A DNA stretch of 64,000 nt, from NCBI GenBank assembly GCA_027574665.1, contig CM050654.1:22264222-22328221 (forward strand), written 5' to 3'. Position numbers and translations under genes: made by a program. This document shows positions 60,001 to 64,000 of the stretch, in pieces (the stretch's first letter is position 1; every line of letters starts with the position of its first letter). Under the pieces are notes generated by a model. That model had not been told where the DNA came from and ran no database searches. It saw only the letters and a list, made by a program, of their open reading frames with translations. Origin of the DNA: Rhynochetos jubatus. Its lineage: Eukaryota; Chordata; Aves; Eurypygiformes; Rhynochetidae.

Positions 60001-63000
60001 TTCAACATCGATTACTGCACAAGGCTGGACAGCTCTTAGAAGAAAAGGATGAAGTCCATTTCAACTATGCCAAAAGAATACTACAGTTTATTCAAAATGT
60101 TAAACTGAGACATCATCCATTGCTAGAGAAATGCAACCAGATTTTCCTTAAAAGTGCCTCCCATCTCGATATACACAGCATTAGTCTTATTTTTGGACTG
60201 TACGAGCAGCTGGGTTTTGACAATGCTGAATTCCGCTTGGCTGCTAAACAGCTGCTGGCTGAAACTATAGATGATTATGATGATCCTGAAACTTTTTCAA
60301 AATTATTTTTTACTCTTGGGCCTATGGCAGGATCCAAGGTAAGAGAGAGGTAAGTTTATTAACAATTTTGTCTTATTTTTGATACATACATAGTCTTGCT
60401 CAGAAATTAAAAATGTACTGACCAACGTTAGGAGGAAATTCTGTGCCCGGCCATGAGCTGAGTATTAGGTTTCCTAGTTGCAACATTGTAGCAATGTATT
60501 ATTTCATTATGGAACTATTGTCATAGCAGTTTGTCTTAAAACAGTTGCTTAGAGAGCTGGATACGGTAATGAAGGGATACGTGAACGCTGTTATGTAAGG
60601 CCATCTTGTAGCTCTATCTCAGAGTACAGCCTTCCTTTCACAGTGGATGGTAGGAAAAAACTATCTTTTTCCTGAGAAGAATATGCAGTGGTATGTCTTG
60701 CTTTTTCCCTTTTTCAGACTGGCACTAGCTGAAACAGCCTGAGTCTTGTCCTATCCCAGTTTGCTGTACATCCTAGTCTATATGAAAGGTCGTCAGCAGA
60801 GAACACCTAAACATTTATTTAGCAAATAGAGCATAGTATTGTGTGGCAGATTTTTCTCTGCCTGTTTTGCTTGTGCTACAAAATCCCATTTGGTGGTGGT
60901 ATTAGTCATGAGTCTCTCAAAGTCTGCAGTTTTGGGCAGTATTTGCTGTATTAATTACAATTAGTCATGTTTTCAGACTTTTCTTTGTGAATGTTTATCT
61001 CTATTCAGAGATCTGGATATGCTGCAGCCTCTCTTGGTTTTGCTGTAGCTGACTTGGTTCCTAAAGCTTTTCCTAGATTTTTTTAATGAAGTATTTTATT
61101 TTTGGCAAGAATTGGTGTGAGGCCATTAGCTTTATTTGCTTCAGAACCAGTTCAACTCATGTTTGATTCTGTTATCTTGCTGATTGATGGTGAACTGTTT
61201 AGAGTCTTGGAGTACCTTCCCTGCTTCTTGTCTGCATTCAGAATTGCTGGACTTGCTGGTTTCTAGTGTCGGAGCAATATGTACTGATGTAACACACTCT
61301 CACATCTCTCTGTGCCATACAGATCAACTGTTTAGAAGGGTCCACAGAACAAAGGCCTCCAGCTTGAGAGAATTTGTTTTGTGTATTTCCTGAAGTAGTC
61401 TGTTGGTCCTTTCCTTCCTAGACAAAGGAAATGGTCTTTGCTGGAGGTTTTCAACTCTTTTTCTTTGCAGTATATGTCTTTTCTTTTCCTCTTTAGGTTG
61501 CTAGTCACTGCACTGCGCATGGCCGATGAATTTAGCAGTTACCACGTGTTGGTAATACTGAAGACAATGCAGAAAATGAAATGCAGGAATTCTCTTCTAC
61601 TCAAAAAGTAATTTTTTTGTTATTATTAAGAAGTTGCATTCTCTAGGTAAACCGCTTCCATTTAATATGGAAAACTCTATAATACCCAGTAAGTTGGGAG
61701 TGAAAGGTGTGTCACTTGCACATGAATGCATATACACTGCATCTGATTAGCTGTTACAGATTTTAGAGTATCACAGCTTGATCCAGAGGTAGTTGAGGCA
61801 ATTTAGGCATTTCATAGAAGGGCACTTCAACCGTACCAAGTTAATGTAATATAACTTTTGGCTTATTTACAAATATGTGATCCTATTTCAGTAAACTTAG
61901 CCCTAACAATTACTGTAAACTGGTGAGACATGAGAATATACTAAGTTGCAGAGAATGTGTCCCATTTAGGAGGTCCTGTTACTGATGTGAATTGTTTCTT
62001 CAAAAGTTATTGTGCCCTACTTTGAACTATTAAGTCTTGTGTCTTTAAGAACCTGGGCCAGGTTTTCTGCAGCTATAAACTGAACATTACGCATAGGGAG
62101 AGGTAATACCTTTCATACAGTGAAGGGGAAAGCAGTTGAGGTTTTGGGCGCAGAAGACGTAGCATCAGCTATGTCACAGATGCAGCAGAGTTAAATGCAG
62201 GTTGTGAACAAGAACTGTGGGTTGAATGTAGTTGTGTGAACCAAATAGATCCTTGGAAGAAAAAGAACAAGTGATACTGTGGAGCAGAGAGGTATTAAAG
62301 GGAAGACCAGATGAATTCATGCTTTTTTTTCCTTAAATCTCACTATCTAACATTCCCTACAAATTAGCCCACTCTTGCAGCTTCAGACCAACACAGCTGT
62401 AGTAACTACTGTTGTACTATAAGCGAGTACAGTGGTGCTGAGGCTGGTGATGCTATAGTTAATCCCATTCTTGGTCCACTCTGAATTTAAACTGATTGTA
62501 AAATCTGCAACAGGAATTATTATAGTGAAGTAGTTGTTTTGCTGTGATGAGGGCTTCACTTTTGCAATTCACTAAGTGGAGAGAGGCTGCTGTGTCTTAG
62601 TGGACCATCAAAACTGGGCTGGAGAGGAGTGCAGGTGTGCGCATCCCTTCACCTACGTACTGCGCACCACGGGACACCCTTTCTTCATGTGGGATGTTGT
62701 GTTTTGCAGTATCTTCTGTGTTAGCGTAATACCATGTCATCTGTTTTTTCTCTTTGTATTCAGAATGGTTTCTGTTTTAGACAAACACTTGGATAGCTAT
62801 CATATATTACACCTGATCAAGTTAACACAGTACTTGGTGATGTTGCGATGCCACAATCTGGAGCTGTTTGCCAAACTGAAAATGTTACTATTAGGGCAAG
62901 TGTGTTTTCTTGGAAATGTAGCTATTTAAGTATTAAACAGCTGCCCGCTTAATATTTTAAATAACAAGCTAAGATGTTAAAATCTTTTGTTTCCAGAAAA

Positions 63001-64000
63001 TACAAAGAAGTAACAAACTGTTAAAAGTATCTGATTCTATGTAAATCAGAGGATAGGAAGTGGATATTGTCTTGACTGTAGACCCATGTTATCTGCTAAT
63101 AGATACCTTTTAAAAATAGGAGAGGTTTTTTTGCCCCTCACCCTTTGTCCACTGCAATATGATGGCACTAAACAGGAAATTTTGATTGGTATTTTATAGG
63201 AAGGGTAGGTATTAATGTCATCTTTGATGTTTGGAGGAACAAGTCATGAAAAATACATAGTAAGAATGCCCATGGCTGGGACAAATGGGAGTGTGAAGCA
63301 GAAGTACTCTTCTTTTGACTGAAGAACTGTCTAGTTAGTTCTCAGGCTTGTACAGTTGCAACATAGAAAGGGAAAGCATTTCTGGAATTACAGAAGAGCT
63401 CTGCCACACTTGCTTCCACTGCTCAGCCTCTGTAGGAATGCAGTGCCCTGGCTATACATGTTATTTGTGGATGATGCCTTCATGTTCTTCAAGAACCTCA
63501 GAACCTGGAGCTCCCCAGGACAGAAATCACAGAAATTATCCAGGCCCAGAAGCTCACAGACTCTGTCAACCTTCTCTCCTTACTAAGAACTTACGTGTTT
63601 ATCAGCAGCTGTTGAAGCCTTACCAGCTGGCTGAGATGCTCCCTGTCTTTCTTCCCTTTTTCAGTTTTGAATAAATTAGAAGGAAGAAGTTAAGCTCAAT
63701 AAAAAAAGATGGTAGTCACTAACTGTGTGAATTTCTACCAGTCATTAGTGTTCTACACAGTTTATATTTGATATGCAGCTTTTGAATTTTAAAATAGATT
63801 TTGCATGCATGTAATTTATTTGTTTGTTGGAGGTTTTTTAATAACATTTGCACTTTGTCAGTGCTGATGGTCTGTTTTTATTTCTGTCTCTTTTACAGTT
63901 TTTTAAAATCTAGTGTGGTACCAGCTGATACTGCTGCAATAATTCGTGTTCTGGCCATGCTTCCTTCCTCTCAAGTGGAGGGAGTAATTATAAACAAAGC
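57049..64000 (+). CDS. FASTKD1: FASTKD1, 5' seven coding exons (partial at right edge)
   Basis: FAST kinase domain-containing protein 1 is a mitochondrial matrix RNA-binding protein that affects mitochondrial mRNA levels (ND3 in human work). Coding exons: 57049-57383, 57616-57684, 58653-58778, 59951-60349, 61497-61607, 62764-62895, 63899 to beyond 64000. Phases agree throughout (424 codons plus 2 bases). The N terminus MLCLRQVCLFTLRRYHARTL is basic and lacks acidic residues, as expected for a mitochondrial presequence. Family landmarks are EKHVGIALNVLWQLQKK, LVTEAWKRLER, HHPLLEKCNQIFL and MLPSSQVEGV. The FAST_1, FAST_2 and RAP domains lie beyond the window. The start is the first in-frame ATG; upstream the frame meets TGA at 57001-57003, near where the human protein begins, so the bird protein starts about 14 residues later. 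The introns after 57684 and after 62895 appear to begin GCAAGT (GC-AG type). Large introns (58779-59950, 60350-61496, 61608-62763, 62896-63898) show nothing else. Confidence 0.92.

Noticed and set aside
1-64000. tRNA, rRNA, CRISPR, bacterial or viral elements
   Set aside because: I looked for tRNA B-box-like motifs, direct-repeat arrays and retroviral coding signatures and saw none. The window is ordinary vertebrate nuclear DNA.

Overview
This is eukaryotic DNA with spliced genes, CpG-island promoters and AATAAA/ATTAAA poly(A) signals. It is almost certainly from a bird or another sauropsid. The gene order KLHL23 - PHOSPHO2 - CFAP210 (CCDC173) - PPIG - FASTKD1 matches human 2q31.1. The introns are short, and the one recognisable interspersed repeat looks like a CR1 LINE tail, the typical avian/reptilian retroelement. 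The species cannot be named from the sequence alone. Gene names rest on remembered protein families and synteny; no database was searched.

Layout: 1-2.5 kb, minus strand: first coding exon of KLHL23 (BTB-BACK-Kelch), with the rest beyond the left edge; a perfect 97-bp palindrome sits in its 5' GC-rich region. 5.1-7.1 kb, minus: PHOSPHO2, a single-coding-exon HAD phosphatase of 241 aa. 7.0-7.6 kb: CpG-island promoter shared head-to-head by PHOSPHO2 and CFAP210, carrying a perfect RFX X-box and a GTCACGTGAC box. 7.5-14.2 kb, plus: complete CFAP210 (9 exons, 538 aa), a coiled-coil axonemal microtubule inner protein. 15.4-20.3 kb, plus: a second, tandem CFAP210-like gene with its own CpG island and a new first exon, followed by duplicates of exons 5-9. 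It has an intact 280-aa reading frame and a shortened C terminus. 20.3-29.2 kb: mostly featureless intergenic DNA with one candidate signal-peptide exon. 29.2-51.3 kb, minus: complete PPIG (12 coding exons, 753 aa), a nuclear SR-cyclophilin. 53.4-64 kb, plus: FASTKD1, 5' part only (mitochondrial RNA-binding FAST kinase family), running off the right edge; two of its introns appear to begin with GC instead of GT.

The genes do not form a pathway. They are neighbours in a conserved vertebrate block arranged as divergent pairs (PHOSPHO2/CFAP210; PPIG/FASTKD1) and convergent pairs (CFAP210 duplicate/PPIG).

The most unusual content is the CFAP210 tandem duplicate. Paired exons keep exactly equal lengths and phases. 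Identity is patchy: 182 bp is perfectly identical across an intron-exon boundary, next to a 46-bp coding island with 21 differences, which suggests gene conversion or selection on part of the protein. All exon boundaries were read by eye from splice consensus, reading phase and similarity to remembered family sequences. The coding frames close consistently: 1617 nt for CFAP210, 843 nt for its duplicate and 2262 nt for PPIG.
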